Positions 9,399 to 19,240 are shown, counted from the stretch's first letter. The stretch: 64,000 bases of DNA from Methylomonas sp. LW13 (GCF_016865255.1 NZ_CP033381.1:1984001-2048000), one strand, 5' to 3'. The notes: generated by a model from the letters alone, not told the origin. Program-made: numbers and translations.

Positions 9399-9541
9399 GG
9401 CAACGGGGCTCTTGGTTGTTAAACATCGAGCTAGTTTCTATGTTGTGGAAAATTTGTCAAGCTGCAAAATGGGATGGCTGATTAGTCAATCGATGTAAAT
9501 AACATGAACTAAACTATGCAATAGCTTGAAATGGGGCCATT

Positions 9542-9570
9542 TTGACAATAACCGGATTCGATGCTTAACT
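9542..9570 (+). promoter_or_regulatory. Candidate sigma-70 promoter for fleQ-like gene
   Basis: A perfect TTGACA at 9542-9547 and TTAACT at 9565-9570, spaced 17 bp, lie about 55 bp before the regulator gene start. The 228-bp gap is shared with the divergent corB gene. Confidence 0.45.
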
Positions 9571-9626
9571 TAAAATCAGCAACCCCCTTCCGCCTTAAAA
9601 CAACGTAGTTTGTAGAGAATATACGC

Positions 9627-11042
9627 ATGGCTTTGCCAGAAATTTTGCTCATTGATGACAACACCCACCGCAGTCAGCAAGTAGAAGGCATACTCCGGTT
9701 TTTGGAATATCGCGTGGAGGTGGTTGCCAGTAGCGATTTTGAAGCGGCGTTTAGAGATCATGACAGTTTCGGTGCGGTATTTGTCGGCTGCGGCGGAGAC
9801 AAGCAAGCCAGCTTGATCAAAACGGTCACCGAAAGCGTCGGCGACATTCCTGTGGTTTTGCTGGTGGACGCCGGTGGGCCGCAGGTGGTTAGCGCCATTC
9901 AGCAAATGGTCAATAAAACCTTGGAGTGGCCGACTGTCTACCCGCTATTGATCCAACTATTGGACAGTTTGCCGCAGCCTGCGCAAGCCAGTAAAAAATC
10001 GCTGCCTGATAAGGGTCTGGCGGGTAAAAGCAAAGCCATTCAAAAAACCCGTGCGCAGATCGATCAAGTCGCCAAATCCGACGCCACGGTGCTTATCCTC
10101 GGCGAATCCGGCACAGGTAAGGAAGTGGTGGCGCAAGCGCTGCATCGTGCCTCTGCGCGGCGAGACAGGCCATTCGTGCCGGTCAATTGCGGCGCTATTC
10201 CCGGTGAACTGCTGGAAAGCGAATTGTTCGGCCACGAGAAGGGTGCATTTACCGGCGCGTTGACTTCGCGGCAAGGTCGTTTCGAAATGGCGGAAGGCGG
10301 TACGCTGTTTTTGGATGAAATCGGCGACATGCCGATGCCGATGCAGGTTAAATTGTTAAGAGTATTGCAGGAACGCACTTTCGAACGTGTCGGCAGTAAT
10401 AAAACCATCCATTGCGATGTGCGGATTATTGCCGCGACGCATCGTCACCTCGAACAGGAAATTGCCGAGAAGCGCTTTCGAGAGGATTTGTTCTACCGTC
10501 TGAATGTGTTCCCGATCGAAGTGCCAGCCTTGCGGGAAAGAGCCGAAGATATTCCTTATTTAATCAACGACCTGATTGCCCGCATGGAAGCCGCCAACCG
10601 GGGCACCGTCAGTTTATCGCCTCGCGCAATCGCCACCTTGATGCAACACAGTTGGCCCGGTAATGTCCGCGAGTTGTCAAATTTGATCGAGCGTTTAGCC
10701 ATCATTAGTCCGGATGCTAGTGTCGATGTCAGTGATTTACCGGAAAAATTTCAGGGCTATGAAGTACCGGAAGGCGTGCAGATTGTATTGCCGGAGCAAG
10801 ATATTCACATTGTGCGGCCCGCTGAGCGTGAAGCGCTGGCGATGCCGACTCCCGGTGCAGTCGCGGCCGTGCATTTACCCGAACAAGGTATCGATCTTAA
10901 GGAATATTTGACCGATCTCGAGAACGAATTGATTCGTCAGGCTTTGGAAGAATGCAATGGCGTTGTAGCGCATGCCGCCAAATTGCTGAATATGCGCAGA
11001 ACCACGCTCGTGGAAAAGCTGCGCAAAACCGATACGGCTTAG
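9627..11042 (+). CDS. fleQ: FleQ-like sigma-54-dependent transcriptional activator
   Basis: A 471-residue enhancer-binding protein. Residues 1-115 form a FleQ-type receiver-like domain ([10 protein letters not shown] at 7-16) without a clear phosphorylation site. The AAA+ domain has Walker A GESGTGKE (159-166), the sigma-54 contact loop GAFTGA (206-211) and Walker [11 protein letters not shown] (about 225-234). The C-terminus is a Fis-type helix-turn-helix ([18 protein letters not shown]). In Pseudomonas, FleQ controls flagella and exopolysaccharide with c-di-GMP. The LFRS motif used there for c-di-GMP binding, just before LVGTSRAIQ, is not evident here ([14 protein letters not shown] instead). 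No flagellar genes lie in the window, so its targets are unknown. Confidence 0.85.
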   Translation: MALPEILLIDDNTHRSQQVEGILRFLEYRVEVVASSDFEAAFRDHDSFGAVFVGCGGDKQASLIKTVTESVGDIPVVLLVDAGGPQVVSAIQQMVNKTLEWPTVYPLLIQLLDSLPQPAQASKKSLPDKGLAGKSKAIQKTRAQIDQVAKSDATVLILGESGTGKEVVAQALHRASARRDRPFVPVNCGAIPGELLESELFGHEKGAFTGALTSRQGRFEMAEGGTLFLDEIGDMPMPMQVKLLRVLQERTFERVGSNKTIHCDVRIIAATHRHLEQEIAEKRFREDLFYRLNVFPIEVPALRERAEDIPYLINDLIARMEAANRGTVSLSPRAIATLMQHSWPGNVRELSNLIERLAIISPDASVDVSDLPEKFQGYEVPEGVQIVLPEQDIHIVRPAEREALAMPTPGAVAAVHLPEQGIDLKEYLTDLENELIRQALEECNGVVAHAAKLLNMRRTTLVEKLRKTDTA

Positions 11043-11060
11043 ACCGCACACCGCCTTGCC

Positions 11061-12278
11061 ATGAATAAACTCGATGCTGAATTGTCGTCAGCCTTACTGA
11101 TACCGGAAATTGTCGCCAATATTGCCGGTATTCGCCAATTGCGCCGCGACATACACGCCCATCCGGAGTTGTGCTTCGAAGAGATGCGTACCGCGGATTT
11201 GGTCGCGGCTAAACTGACCGAATGGGGGATTCCTATTCATCGCGGCTTGGGTAAAACCGGTGTAGTCGGGATCATCAAAGCAGGGAGTTCCGACAAGGCA
11301 ATCGGCTTGCGTGCCGATATGGACGCCTTGCCGATGCATGAACAAAACAGCTTTGCACATGCCTCGCGGTACCCAGGCAAAATGCACGGCTGCGGGCATG
11401 ATGGCCATATCGGGATGCTGTTGGCTGCGGCGCAATATCTGGCAACCCACCGTCATTTTGACGGGACTGTCTATCTAATATTCCAACCGGCGGAAGAGGG
11501 CGGTGGCGGCGCCGATGAGATGATCAAGGATGGCCTGTTTGAATTGTTTCCGATGCAAGCGGTTTATGGCATGCACAATTGGCCGGAGTTGCCGGCTGGG
11601 CAATTTGCGGTGAGTCCCGGACCGGTGATGGCATCTTTGAATACTTTTCGTATCGTGATTCGGGGCAAAGGCTGCCATGCAGCATTGCCGCACTTGGGAT
11701 TGGATCCGGTGCCGGTGGCCGCGCAAATGATTATGGCGTTTCAAACCATCTTAACCCGCAGCGCCCATCCCTTGGATAACGGTTTGATTTCAGTCACGAT
11801 GTTACATGCCGGAGAGGCGACCAATATTATTGCCGATACCTGCGAGCTAGCCGGTACAGTACGCACATTCTCCAACCAATTACTGGATTTGATCGAAACC
11901 CGTATGCAGGAAGTAGCCCGGCATATTTGTCTGGCACATGGAATGGCATGTGATTTTGAATTTAAACGTAGCTATCCGCCGACGGTTAATCACAGTGAGG
12001 CAGTCGAAACGTCGCGTAGCGTCATGGCCTCTATTGTTGGCGACCGGCATGTTTTGGAGCAAAAAGCCACGATGGGCGCCGAAGATTTTGCGTTTATGCT
12101 GCAAAAGTTACCCGGCAGCTACTGTTTCATCGGCAACGGCTCTGGTGATCATCGCAGTATTGGTCATGGCGCCGGTCCTTGTGCCCTGCATAACACCAGT
12201 TACGATTTTAACGATGATATTTTGCCCCTGGGCGCGACCTATTGGGTGAGATTGGTAGAAACTTGTCTGTCAGCTTAA
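11061..12278 (+). CDS. M20-family amidohydrolase (N-acyl amino acid / hippurate hydrolase type)
   Basis: A 405-residue cytoplasmic metallopeptidase-like enzyme that hydrolyses N-acylated amino acids or similar amides. Metal ligand segments are visible: GLRADMDALPMHE, MHGCGHDGHIGMLL, FQPAEEGGGGADEMIKDG and the C-terminal GAEDFAFML. The central dimerisation (lid) domain starts near residue 190. It follows the FleQ-like gene after 18 bp, so the two are probably co-transcribed, an uncommon pairing. Exact substrate cannot be read from the sequence. Confidence 0.88.
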   Translation: MNKLDAELSSALLIPEIVANIAGIRQLRRDIHAHPELCFEEMRTADLVAAKLTEWGIPIHRGLGKTGVVGIIKAGSSDKAIGLRADMDALPMHEQNSFAHASRYPGKMHGCGHDGHIGMLLAAAQYLATHRHFDGTVYLIFQPAEEGGGGADEMIKDGLFELFPMQAVYGMHNWPELPAGQFAVSPGPVMASLNTFRIVIRGKGCHAALPHLGLDPVPVAAQMIMAFQTILTRSAHPLDNGLISVTMLHAGEATNIIADTCELAGTVRTFSNQLLDLIETRMQEVARHICLAHGMACDFEFKRSYPPTVNHSEAVETSRSVMASIVGDRHVLEQKATMGAEDFAFMLQKLPGSYCFIGNGSGDHRSIGHGAGPCALHNTSYDFNDDILPLGATYWVRLVETCLSA

Positions 12279-12594
12279 ATAATGCCTGCCAAACGACTGT
12301 GACAGAGTGGATTGAAAATGCCGGTTTTGTGACAACTCTGGCAGTTTTTGCGACAAAATTGCCAGGTCAGTGCACAATTTTCCATGCATACCTCATGGGA
12401 AAAGCGGTTCCCTTTAAAGCATCAACCTAGAGAAAGAATCAGTCGGTTTTCTTTTGTTTTAGAAAAAGCAGGATTTTGAGGTACTTGGACGGGTTCCGGT
12501 TTGCGTTCAGGCTATTGAAGCGTAATCGATGAGTGATTTGGCGTGGATCATGCTGCTTGGTTGTTGGGTTTAACCAGCAAATTAGGTGGATGTC
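12279..12594. other. 316-bp intergenic region with a possible sigma-54 promoter
   Basis: No gene is supported here. At 12538-12554 the sequence TTGGCGTGGATCATGCT has GG and GC elements spaced ten bases apart as in -24/-12 (sigma-54) promoters, though the rest of the consensus is weak. It would start transcription about 30 bp before the small gene at 12595. The nearest activator gene is the FleQ-like one at 9627. Confidence 0.3.
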
Positions 12595-12807
12595 ATGAAA
12601 ACCTCAAGCAACGAAATCACCCAACTCAGCAACACACGCACTTTATTCGTTGAAACGCTGAGTCAGCAATTTATCGCGCTAACCGGCTGCGGCGTTTATG
12701 TCTATCTCAACCCGGTCGATATCAGCGGTTTATTCAACCAATACTTAAGCGATACGCTGTCGATTAATACGTTCGCCAGACAATGTGTGAAAAACGTATT
12801 GGAATAA
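12595..12807 (+). CDS. Small hypothetical protein, 70 aa
   Basis: The ATG at 12595 is preceded by AGGTGG at good spacing, which argues against the in-frame GTG at 12586. The product starts MKTSSNEITQLSNTRTLFVE and is soluble, without signal peptide or membrane segment; a motif around TGCGVYVYLNPVDISGLF stands out. I do not recognise the family. It is alone between the amidohydrolase and the reverse-strand mgtC, convergent with the latter. The good ribosome binding site and codon use support it as real. Confidence 0.5.
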   Translation: MKTSSNEITQLSNTRTLFVETLSQQFIALTGCGVYVYLNPVDISGLFNQYLSDTLSINTFARQCVKNVLE

Positions 12808-12835
12808 CCCGGCAATTCAACTGAGAAAAGTGGTG

Positions 12836-12870
12836 AGGAAGCAGGGTGTCTTATCGATTCCCTGTTTCCT
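12836..12870. terminator. Hairpin between convergent genes
   Basis: AGGAAGCAGGG (12836-12846) pairs with CCCTGTTTCCT (12860-12870), with one G-U pair, in the short gap between the small forward gene and mgtC. There is no T run on either strand, so it is a weak or factor-dependent terminator, or a stabilising 3' hairpin. Confidence 0.4.
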
Positions 12871-12875
12871 GAGGC

Positions 12876-13621
12876 TCAGTTTCGGGCAAAGGCGACTTGA
12901 TAACCGCTGAGAAAATCGCAGCGTTCCAAGCTTTCCGCAATCGCAGGAATCGATATTTTATGATTACCGGTTGCAATAAAAACCAGATGCCATTCTTCGT
13001 GTTTATTGTTGCTGATAACGCTAATCGAGCCTTCGGCCAATCGATAACCCAAGGCATTTGCCAAATCGTTAATCTCGGTCTGATTAGGTCGAAAGCCGGT
13101 TTGAAAACGCAAAATCACCGACACTGCATGACGGGAAGGTAAGGCTGCTTCGATTCGCCCGCCCCAGATCATCGTCGCCGACGCAATTAAAGCTAACAAA
13201 ATTGCCGCAAAATAAAACCCGGCGCCGCATAAAATACCAATCGCCGAAGAGGCCCAAATCGATGCGGCGGTCGTCAAGCCGCTGATGTTCAGACCTTCCT
13301 TCATGATTACGCCGGCACCCAAGAAACCGATACCCGTCACGATGCCTTGAATAACCCGAGTGGGGTCGGCGGTAGTGGTGAGCGGCAATAAGCCGCCAAA
13401 CCAGAACTGCGGGTAACCGACGATAACCGTTACCGCGCGGAAGCCATGCACACCAGTCCATAGGTGCGCATGCCGGCTGCTCGGCCGTGGTAGGAGCGTT
13501 CGTAGCCCACCACCATGCCCAAAAACAAAGCGCCGACGATATTCATCAGAATCACCACGCTGGCTTCCAATTGGGCAAGCGACCAAAACGAAATCAGCCG
13601 GTCCGGCGAGATTGGATTCAT
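12876..13621 (-). pseudogene. mgtC: MgtC/SapB-family membrane protein gene, frameshifted
   Basis: The ATG at 13621 opens an MgtC-type N-terminus (GALFLGMVVGYERSYHGRAA and RTYGLVCMASA), but this frame ends at 13430. The rest (TVIVGYPQFWFGG, GIVTGIGFLGAGVIMKEG, GLTTAASIWASSAIGI and a C-terminal ACT-like domain) continues in another frame to 12876. Removing two bases in the CG-rich run at 13433-13440 joins the frames exactly inside the conserved core. MgtC proteins are inner-membrane modulators linked to low Mg2+ survival and the F-ATPase. Full length would be about 248 aa. It may be a true two-base duplication or a sequencing indel. Confidence 0.85.
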
Positions 13622-13666
13622 GTTTATCGTCCGGTTTTTTGGTAGATACGGGCTAAAGGCTTGGGC

Positions 13667-15931
13667 CTATGGCACCGTTTCCACTTCAACATTAATTTCA
13701 ACAGGCTTTTGATAATAGATGCCGGACAGTTTACGTTTGAACTCGTCTGTTATATCCCTAGCATCCTGGCGGCTTTTCATCACGCGGGGGGTGAGTAGCA
13801 CCACCAGCTCGGTTTTGTCCTTGTTCCGCGTCGTACCGCCGAAAAGCGGCCCGATTAAGGGAATCTCGTGCAGCAGCGGCACGCCGTCACGCAAATAATC
13901 GTTGTTTTCTTTGATCAAACCGCCCAAAACAATGGTTTCGCCACTTTGTACCGCAACGCTGCTCTCGATTTCCCTTTTTTGAATGGTGGGCGAGTCGATG
14001 GTGTCGCTGGTCGTGGTTTTGATAGCCTGATTAACACTTTGTAATATGTCCATCAGCACCAATCCACCGGCATTCACCCTGGGCCTGACCGACAAATTGA
14101 CACCGGTATCGATCATCTGGATCGAACTGGTTTGCACGATACCGTTATTGGAATTGTTGCTGCTCAAATTGCTGGAAACCGACGAACGTATCGGCACCGA
14201 ATCGCCGACTTTGATCGTGGCTTCCTGGTTGTTCAATACCATCAAGGACGGCGAGGAGATGACATTGACGTTATTATTGACAGCACTGGCATTTAGTACG
14301 GCTTGAATGTCCTTCGAACCGCTAGAAAAAGCGTAGGAGAAACCACTTGTGCCAAATGCCTTCATAGCATCTTTAGCAACATTTGTGAGACTCAAGCCTT
14401 GTGCAGAGCCTCCAGCTGTATCGTTATTTCCTCCGTTATTGTGGCTAAAGTACCATTGCAATCCATACTTTAAATCGTCTTTCAGCGTAACTTCCACAAT
14501 CGTCGCATCGATCATCACTTGTAAAGGCAGCACATCCAGCTGTTTTAACACGCGCTCAATCACTGCATATTCCTGGGCGGTCGCGACGATAATCAAAGCG
14601 TTATTGCCTTCGTCGGCGATGATTTTGACGTTGGGCATGTCATTGTTATTACTGCCACCCGAACTGCCGCTTAAACTACCGCCGAGTGTGCCGCTGCCGC
14701 TTTTATCTTTGGTTCGGTCGCTGAGCGTTCTATCGCTCATCGAATCCTGTTGCCGGTTGGCGCCGCCTGCGCTGCTACTTGATGAGCTGTCCGACTTTTT
14801 ATTGCTGGCCGATAATGATTTGCGGCCGGAAGCGATAGAGGCCTTGCTGGATTTACCAGAACCGCCGCTACCGAAAATATTGCTTAAGGTCTCGGCCAAA
14901 TCGGTGGCGCTGACATGTTGCGCCCGGTAGACATTCACGCCGCCGGCTGCCGCTGTGTTAATGCGATCCAGCCGAAATACCCAGTTTTCAATGTCCTTCA
15001 GATAACCGGCTTGATGGGTGACGGCTAATACCGCGTTAAGCCTTTCTATTTCGATAAACCGGAAAAAGCTGGCTTCGTCGTCTTTGGATTTTTTGGTGTT
15101 GAAGATTTGCTCCAGCTCTTCAATGATTTTGCCGGCGCTGACGTTAGCCGGTGTAAACAGAGCAAACGAGCGGCCTTTTAAAATATCGACATCAAAGGTA
15201 TTGACCACATCCAACGCCCTGGAGATTTCCGCGCCGGAACCGGCGACCAATATCAGATTACGGTTCGGATCGACATGCAGCAACGATTTTTCCGGCAATA
15301 ACGGTTTCAATATCTCCGCCAGTTCCGAAGCCGCGACATTTTTGACCGGAATTAACCGCACCTGATAACCATTGGGCATTTTGGCGCCGGACAGCGAGCT
15401 GATTGAGCTGCTGTACAAGGCTTCATTGGACGGTTTAATCAGATACATGCCGCCTTGTTCGGTCAGGGCGGCATTATTCAAGCTCAGCAGCATATCCAGG
15501 GTCGGGATCAGCTCGTCCTTGCTTAAGGGTTTGGAGGTTTGCAAAGTCACTTTGCCGACCACTTGCGGACTGATGGTGTAGTTCCGGCCGAGAATATCGC
15601 TGAGTATTACTTTCGCCACTTCGCCCAGATCGGCGTCATCGAAATTCAAACTGTATTCGCCCTTACCGCTGGTTTTGCCGCCACCTTGGTGGCTGGCTTG
15701 CGGGGCGATGCTTGCGTCGTCGCTAGGGTACATTTCGACTTTGGTGATTCTATTTTCGGCGTTTTTATTGGCCTCGTTAGCCAGTTCCGGAATCAACAAA
15801 GTATCTTCTTGAGCCGGTTTGTGATCGGCAATAGCCAGTTTTTCATGCAACTGCGGGCCGATAAATTCACAGCCGGTCATGGACAGCGCCAACGCCAACA
15901 TTGGAGGAATGTTGATTTTTTTAGTTGTCAT
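13667..15931 (-). CDS. gspD: Type II secretion outer-membrane secretin GspD
   Basis: A secretin of about 754 residues that forms the outer-membrane channel of type II secretion. I take the ATG at 15931 because it starts a short lipoprotein-like signal (LALALSMTGC), overlapping gspN/C by 11 bp; the ATG at 15952 has no ribosome binding site. N0-N3 periplasmic domains occupy the first ~450 residues (LNFDDADLGEVAKVILSDIL, then repeated N-domains). The Ser/Gly-rich insert around residues 370-430 is long. The secretin core (VIADEGNNALIIVAT, QVMIDATIVEVTL, VPLLHEIPLIGPLFGGTTRN) is at the C-terminus. It is the last gene of the operon. Confidence 0.95.
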   Translation of the reverse strand: MTTKKINIPPMLALALSMTGCEFIGPQLHEKLAIADHKPAQEDTLLIPELANEANKNAENRITKVEMYPSDDASIAPQASHQGGGKTSGKGEYSLNFDDADLGEVAKVILSDILGRNYTISPQVVGKVTLQTSKPLSKDELIPTLDMLLSLNNAALTEQGGMYLIKPSNEALYSSSISSLSGAKMPNGYQVRLIPVKNVAASELAEILKPLLPEKSLLHVDPNRNLILVAGSGAEISRALDVVNTFDVDILKGRSFALFTPANVSAGKIIEELEQIFNTKKSKDDEASFFRFIEIERLNAVLAVTHQAGYLKDIENWVFRLDRINTAAAGGVNVYRAQHVSATDLAETLSNIFGSGGSGKSSKASIASGRKSLSASNKKSDSSSSSSAGGANRQQDSMSDRTLSDRTKDKSGSGTLGGSLSGSSGGSNNNDMPNVKIIADEGNNALIIVATAQEYAVIERVLKQLDVLPLQVMIDATIVEVTLKDDLKYGLQWYFSHNNGGNNDTAGGSAQGLSLTNVAKDAMKAFGTSGFSYAFSSGSKDIQAVLNASAVNNNVNVISSPSLMVLNNQEATIKVGDSVPIRSSVSSNLSSNNSNNGIVQTSSIQMIDTGVNLSVRPRVNAGGLVLMDILQSVNQAIKTTTSDTIDSPTIQKREIESSVAVQSGETIVLGGLIKENNDYLRDGVPLLHEIPLIGPLFGGTTRNKDKTELVVLLTPRVMKSRQDARDITDEFKRKLSGIYYQKPVEINVEVETVP

Positions 15932-16538
15932 TGATGTTCTCGGGATTTTCATTAGGTACTGGTTCTATAGGTTTGGCAACGGCGTTGGGCTGCGGCGGTC
16001 TGGGCGGTACGGCTGGCTTGCCCGGTACCGGAGGCTTGACTTGCGCACGCGGCTTTCTCAATACGACCGATTTTTCCTGGCTGCCTTGCTGAAGCAGCAC
16101 ATTGTCGGCGTGTATTTGCTTCAGCAGCCAGCCGGATATGCTTTGTTCTTCGGTTATTTTTAAAAACTTTTTGGCTTCGTTGCGCTTTCTAAACAAGGCG
16201 GTCGGCTTGTTATTTTTATCGTAAACGCCGATTAACTCCCAATCGTCGATTTGTCCGGAATCTTGAGTTTGCAAATTGTCGGTCGGATTGGTTTCGGCGA
16301 CAGGCTTTCGGCCTTCCACAAACAAAGGTCTATCGACAATATCGCTGTAGGTTTCCGCAGAGCCGCTATTATCGGCGATATTGGGCAGTTGCTCGGCAGG
16401 GGATTCGGTTTGCGGGCGCGGCTCAAGCAGTGTTTGCAATTGCTTTAAGGTATATTGACTATAAGTCCATTCCGCTGCCAACAGCAGGCTCAGCGTGCCG
16501 CAACCCAGTAATTGCAATCTGATCAGTTTCTGATTCAT
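15921..16538 (-). CDS. gspN: Type II secretion inner-membrane protein GspC/GspN (Xps-type)
   Basis: A 205-residue bitopic protein with one N-terminal membrane segment (about residues 6-24), a HR-type region (DIVDRPLFVEGRKP, about 67-80; DDWELIGVYDK follows) and a proline-rich C-terminus. Proteins of this kind sit in the GspC position of Xanthomonas-type systems, where they are named GspN/XpsN, and link the inner-membrane platform to the secretin. It overlaps gspM by 4 bp (ATGA) and gspD by 11 bp. No PDZ domain is visible. Confidence 0.8.
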   Translation of the reverse strand: MNQKLIRLQLLGCGTLSLLLAAEWTYSQYTLKQLQTLLEPRPQTESPAEQLPNIADNSGSAETYSDIVDRPLFVEGRKPVAETNPTDNLQTQDSGQIDDWELIGVYDKNNKPTALFRKRNEAKKFLKITEEQSISGWLLKQIHADNVLLQQGSQEKSVVLRKPRAQVKPPVPGKPAVPPRPPQPNAVAKPIEPVPNENPENINDN

Positions 16539-17113
16539 GAGGCTTTGGCTCGCATAAAGCTGATCACTTCAAAACTGACATTCAACTGAGAACTGGGGTC
16601 CATTTTGTTGGTGCTGCGGTTACGCGCGCCGCGTACCGGGGAAATGTCCAATTGATCGACCAGCAGCAAGGGCATATTGGTATCCAGACTGTGCAGCACC
16701 GCGCGCAATGCTTCAATGCTGCCGCTCATGCGCACTTTTACCGCGATGCGCACAAAATCCTCTTCGGCCTTGCCCGGCAAACCTTGCGTGCTGGTCAGTT
16801 GGCCGCCGGCTTCTGTTACTGCGGTTTTGACGATGTTTTGTAGCTCAGCTGAGGCCAAGGCTTCGGTGTCGCTGTCGCTCAGATAGCCTTGCTGTTGGTA
16901 TTGTTGATTCAATGATTCCAGGTTTTGGGCAACGCTGTCGCGGCGGGCGACAATGGCTTGTTGGCGTTGCAAACGAAACAACAGGTCGTTTTTTTGCTCG
17001 CGGTAATCCAGCCAGCTGCTGAATAAAGGCAGCAGTACCAAAAATATCACGGTAAATAACACCAATCCAAGTAGAGCCAGTGCTAGCCAGCGCTGATAGC
17101 GCGCTTCATTCAT
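16535..17113 (-). CDS. gspM: Type II secretion protein GspM
   Basis: A 192-residue inner-membrane platform protein. One membrane helix (about residues 11-30) precedes a coiled-coil (REQKNDLLFRLQRQQAIVAR) and a ferredoxin-like periplasmic domain (SGSIEALRAVLHSLDTNMPL). GspM binds and stabilises GspL. Start and stop codons overlap those of gspL and gspN by 4 bp each, so translation is coupled. Confidence 0.88.
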   Translation of the reverse strand: MNEARYQRWLALALLGLVLFTVIFLVLLPLFSSWLDYREQKNDLLFRLQRQQAIVARRDSVAQNLESLNQQYQQQGYLSDSDTEALASAELQNIVKTAVTEAGGQLTSTQGLPGKAEEDFVRIAVKVRMSGSIEALRAVLHSLDTNMPLLLVDQLDISPVRGARNRSTNKMDPSSQLNVSFEVISFMRAKAS

Positions 17114-18282
17114 TGCTCGGACCCTCCATTTGCCTCGGATTCAGCTGGAGCAGGCTGGCTGGTGGTCGTCGCCTCAGTATCCTCAGCAGGCTCGGCGGGT
17201 GGCGGGCTAACATCCATACTAATTTGAAAGCGCTCGCGCCCGGTGGCTTTATCCTGGGTCAACGGCGAGACGAAACTGACATTGCTGAAATATCCGGAAC
17301 TTTCCAACAAACCGATCAAAGACGACGCGCCCGGCGATTGACCCTGGATTTGCAGACGTTTGTCCGCAAATTGAAAATGCGTCAACCAGCTGTCATCTTT
17401 TAACAAGGTGCTCAGTTCGTTCAATACCGCAACCAGAGCGGGAGACTGGGTTTTAATGTCTATCAAGCGTTGGGTTTGCTGGCGTAAGGCATCGATTTCG
17501 TGCTGTTGTTCTTCTATTACGCGGGTTTCTTTTTCCAGCGTTTTGATGTGATTTTTCAAGACATCGACGGCTTGACCTTCCTGCCACACCGGCCAAATCA
17601 AAACTGCCAGAAACAACAGTAACAGTAAGCTGTTCAGCAGCCAGTGCATGGCTTGAGCTAAGGCGTTGCCGCGCGGCCGGTAGCGTTCCGGGAGTAAATT
17701 GTAAGCGGGCGCATCGGCAGGGCAAACGGTGCTGGCATGGCAGAAATCCACCCGCACCGGCTGTATCCCCAAAGCCTGTAGTTTGACAAGTTGCTCGTCC
17801 AGTACGGTTTTAGGCGTAAATACCAGTAATACTTCAATTTGACCATGCTCGGTTTTACCTAGCGGAATGGCGGCAAAATAGACTTGCTCGGCCTTGAACG
17901 GCGTGTAACGGTCCAATTCAAATCCGACAACTTGCTGCAGATTCTCTTGGGCCGCAGCGGGTAAATAGACGATTTTTTTTAGCGCCTGTGTAGGGTCCAG
18001 GCGCAAGATACATTCGGCTTTTTCAAAATCCGGATGTTGGGCCTTCAAGGTTTGATAACTATCCGCGAGGTTGCTGTCCAAGCGCCATGTCATCGGGGTT
18101 TGCTGTTCGGCCTCGCGGTAAAAACGGATTTGAAAATCCGCGTCAGCGGCGCTGATTACGAGTGCGCCACTACGGTCTGTCAGCAAGGATCTGAGACGAT
18201 TCGGTACCAAAAACGCCAATTCTCGCCCCCACCACTGGAAGAAACGTTTCAGATCGAAATCAATGCTGGTTTGTAAATTCAT
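17110..18282 (-). CDS. gspL: Type II secretion protein GspL (PilM-PilN-like)
   Basis: A 390-residue protein that recruits the GspE ATPase to the membrane. The cytoplasmic actin-like part covers about residues 1-200, including VVGFELDRYTPFKAEQVYFA. A membrane helix follows at about 213-235 (LLNSLLLLLFLAVLIWPVW), then a coiled-coil and a PilN-type periplasmic domain ending in a Pro/Glu/Ala-rich tail. The gene overlaps gspK by 23 bp and gspM by 4 bp. Confidence 0.9.
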   Translation of the reverse strand: MNLQTSIDFDLKRFFQWWGRELAFLVPNRLRSLLTDRSGALVISAADADFQIRFYREAEQQTPMTWRLDSNLADSYQTLKAQHPDFEKAECILRLDPTQALKKIVYLPAAAQENLQQVVGFELDRYTPFKAEQVYFAAIPLGKTEHGQIEVLLVFTPKTVLDEQLVKLQALGIQPVRVDFCHASTVCPADAPAYNLLPERYRPRGNALAQAMHWLLNSLLLLLFLAVLIWPVWQEGQAVDVLKNHIKTLEKETRVIEEQQHEIDALRQQTQRLIDIKTQSPALVAVLNELSTLLKDDSWLTHFQFADKRLQIQGQSPGASSLIGLLESSGYFSNVSFVSPLTQDKATGRERFQISMDVSPPPAEPAEDTEATTTSQPAPAESEANGGSEQ

Positions 18283-19240
18283 CTTGAACGGTAATGAGCT
18301 GGGATTCCTTGGCCGAGTCGAATAAGGCCAATACTTGCTGACCTTGTTTCCAATCCAGGATTTGGTAGGGCGCTTGGCTGGGGTCTTGGTTCTGGATTCT
18401 TACCACTGCTTCGATAGCGGCCGTCGCCTGATCTTCCAGCAGGGTTTGCACCATAATAGTATACGTTTGCTCTTCATCCGCCAATGCCGGATCGGTCTGA
18501 TCGGCCGTGCTATCGTCTGCCGCAGCCGATTCAGACAAGCGTTTGTCCAAGTATACATCATGAATATTCTGTGCCTTCAGGTTGTCACCAACCATTTCCA
18601 GTAACTCCGACGGTGCCTGCCGCAAGTTTAATTCCGCTTGTCCGGAGTAGATGGTAATCCACGGTTGCAGCTGCTCGAAAATATCGGCGTTGAACCCCAG
18701 CACTAATTGCAACTCCTCCAGGGATTGAAAAGGTTGATTGCTGGGCTGATAAGCCAGCCCGGCCTGCCGATATTGTTTTTTCTCGGCGCCTTGCGGGCGC
18801 GGATCATCGTCGGCGTCTCGCCAATCCAGCAGGGCATCCAACAAATTCTGCTGTAGTTTTTCGTCGTCGCTTACCGAACTAATCAAGGCCTTTAATAAAG
18901 GTTCCTCCGCGGCGTTGATATCCACTTTGCCGGATTCGGCGATAATTCGGATCCGAATTTCGCTATCGTTGCCCGGTATTCGATAGATACTGCCATCCGC
19001 GTGCCAACGCCGCTCGGGATCGGCCTGTTGCAGCATGAATTGGGCAATGTTTAAACCGGTTTCCGCCAGTGCTTGGGCTTGGGCATTGTTTTTCAACGCG
19101 CCGGCGACGCTGCTTTCCCGGCGCATACTTAACGCAAAACTGCCGGCCATCAGGCTCAGCAGCGTCAAAATCCAAATGACGATTACCAGCGCCAGACCGC
19201 GTTGCCGATGGGCGGCCTGTGCACGAAGCATGCTATTCAT
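18260..19240 (-). CDS. gspK: Type II secretion minor pseudopilin GspK
   Basis: A 326-residue pseudopilin tip protein. The N-terminal prepilin-like helix (RQRGLALVIVIWILTLLSLM) and the following ESSVAGALKNNAQAQALAET match GspK, which lacks the strict Glu5. The large alpha domain includes SGKVDINAAEEPLL and LLDWRDADDDPR. It forms the pseudopilus tip with GspI and GspJ. It overlaps gspJ by 8 bp and gspL by 23 bp. Confidence 0.92.
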   Translation of the reverse strand: MNSMLRAQAAHRQRGLALVIVIWILTLLSLMAGSFALSMRRESSVAGALKNNAQAQALAETGLNIAQFMLQQADPERRWHADGSIYRIPGNDSEIRIRIIAESGKVDINAAEEPLLKALISSVSDDEKLQQNLLDALLDWRDADDDPRPQGAEKKQYRQAGLAYQPSNQPFQSLEELQLVLGFNADIFEQLQPWITIYSGQAELNLRQAPSELLEMVGDNLKAQNIHDVYLDKRLSESAAADDSTADQTDPALADEEQTYTIMVQTLLEDQATAAIEAVVRIQNQDPSQAPYQILDWKQGQQVLALFDSAKESQLITVQDEFTNQH

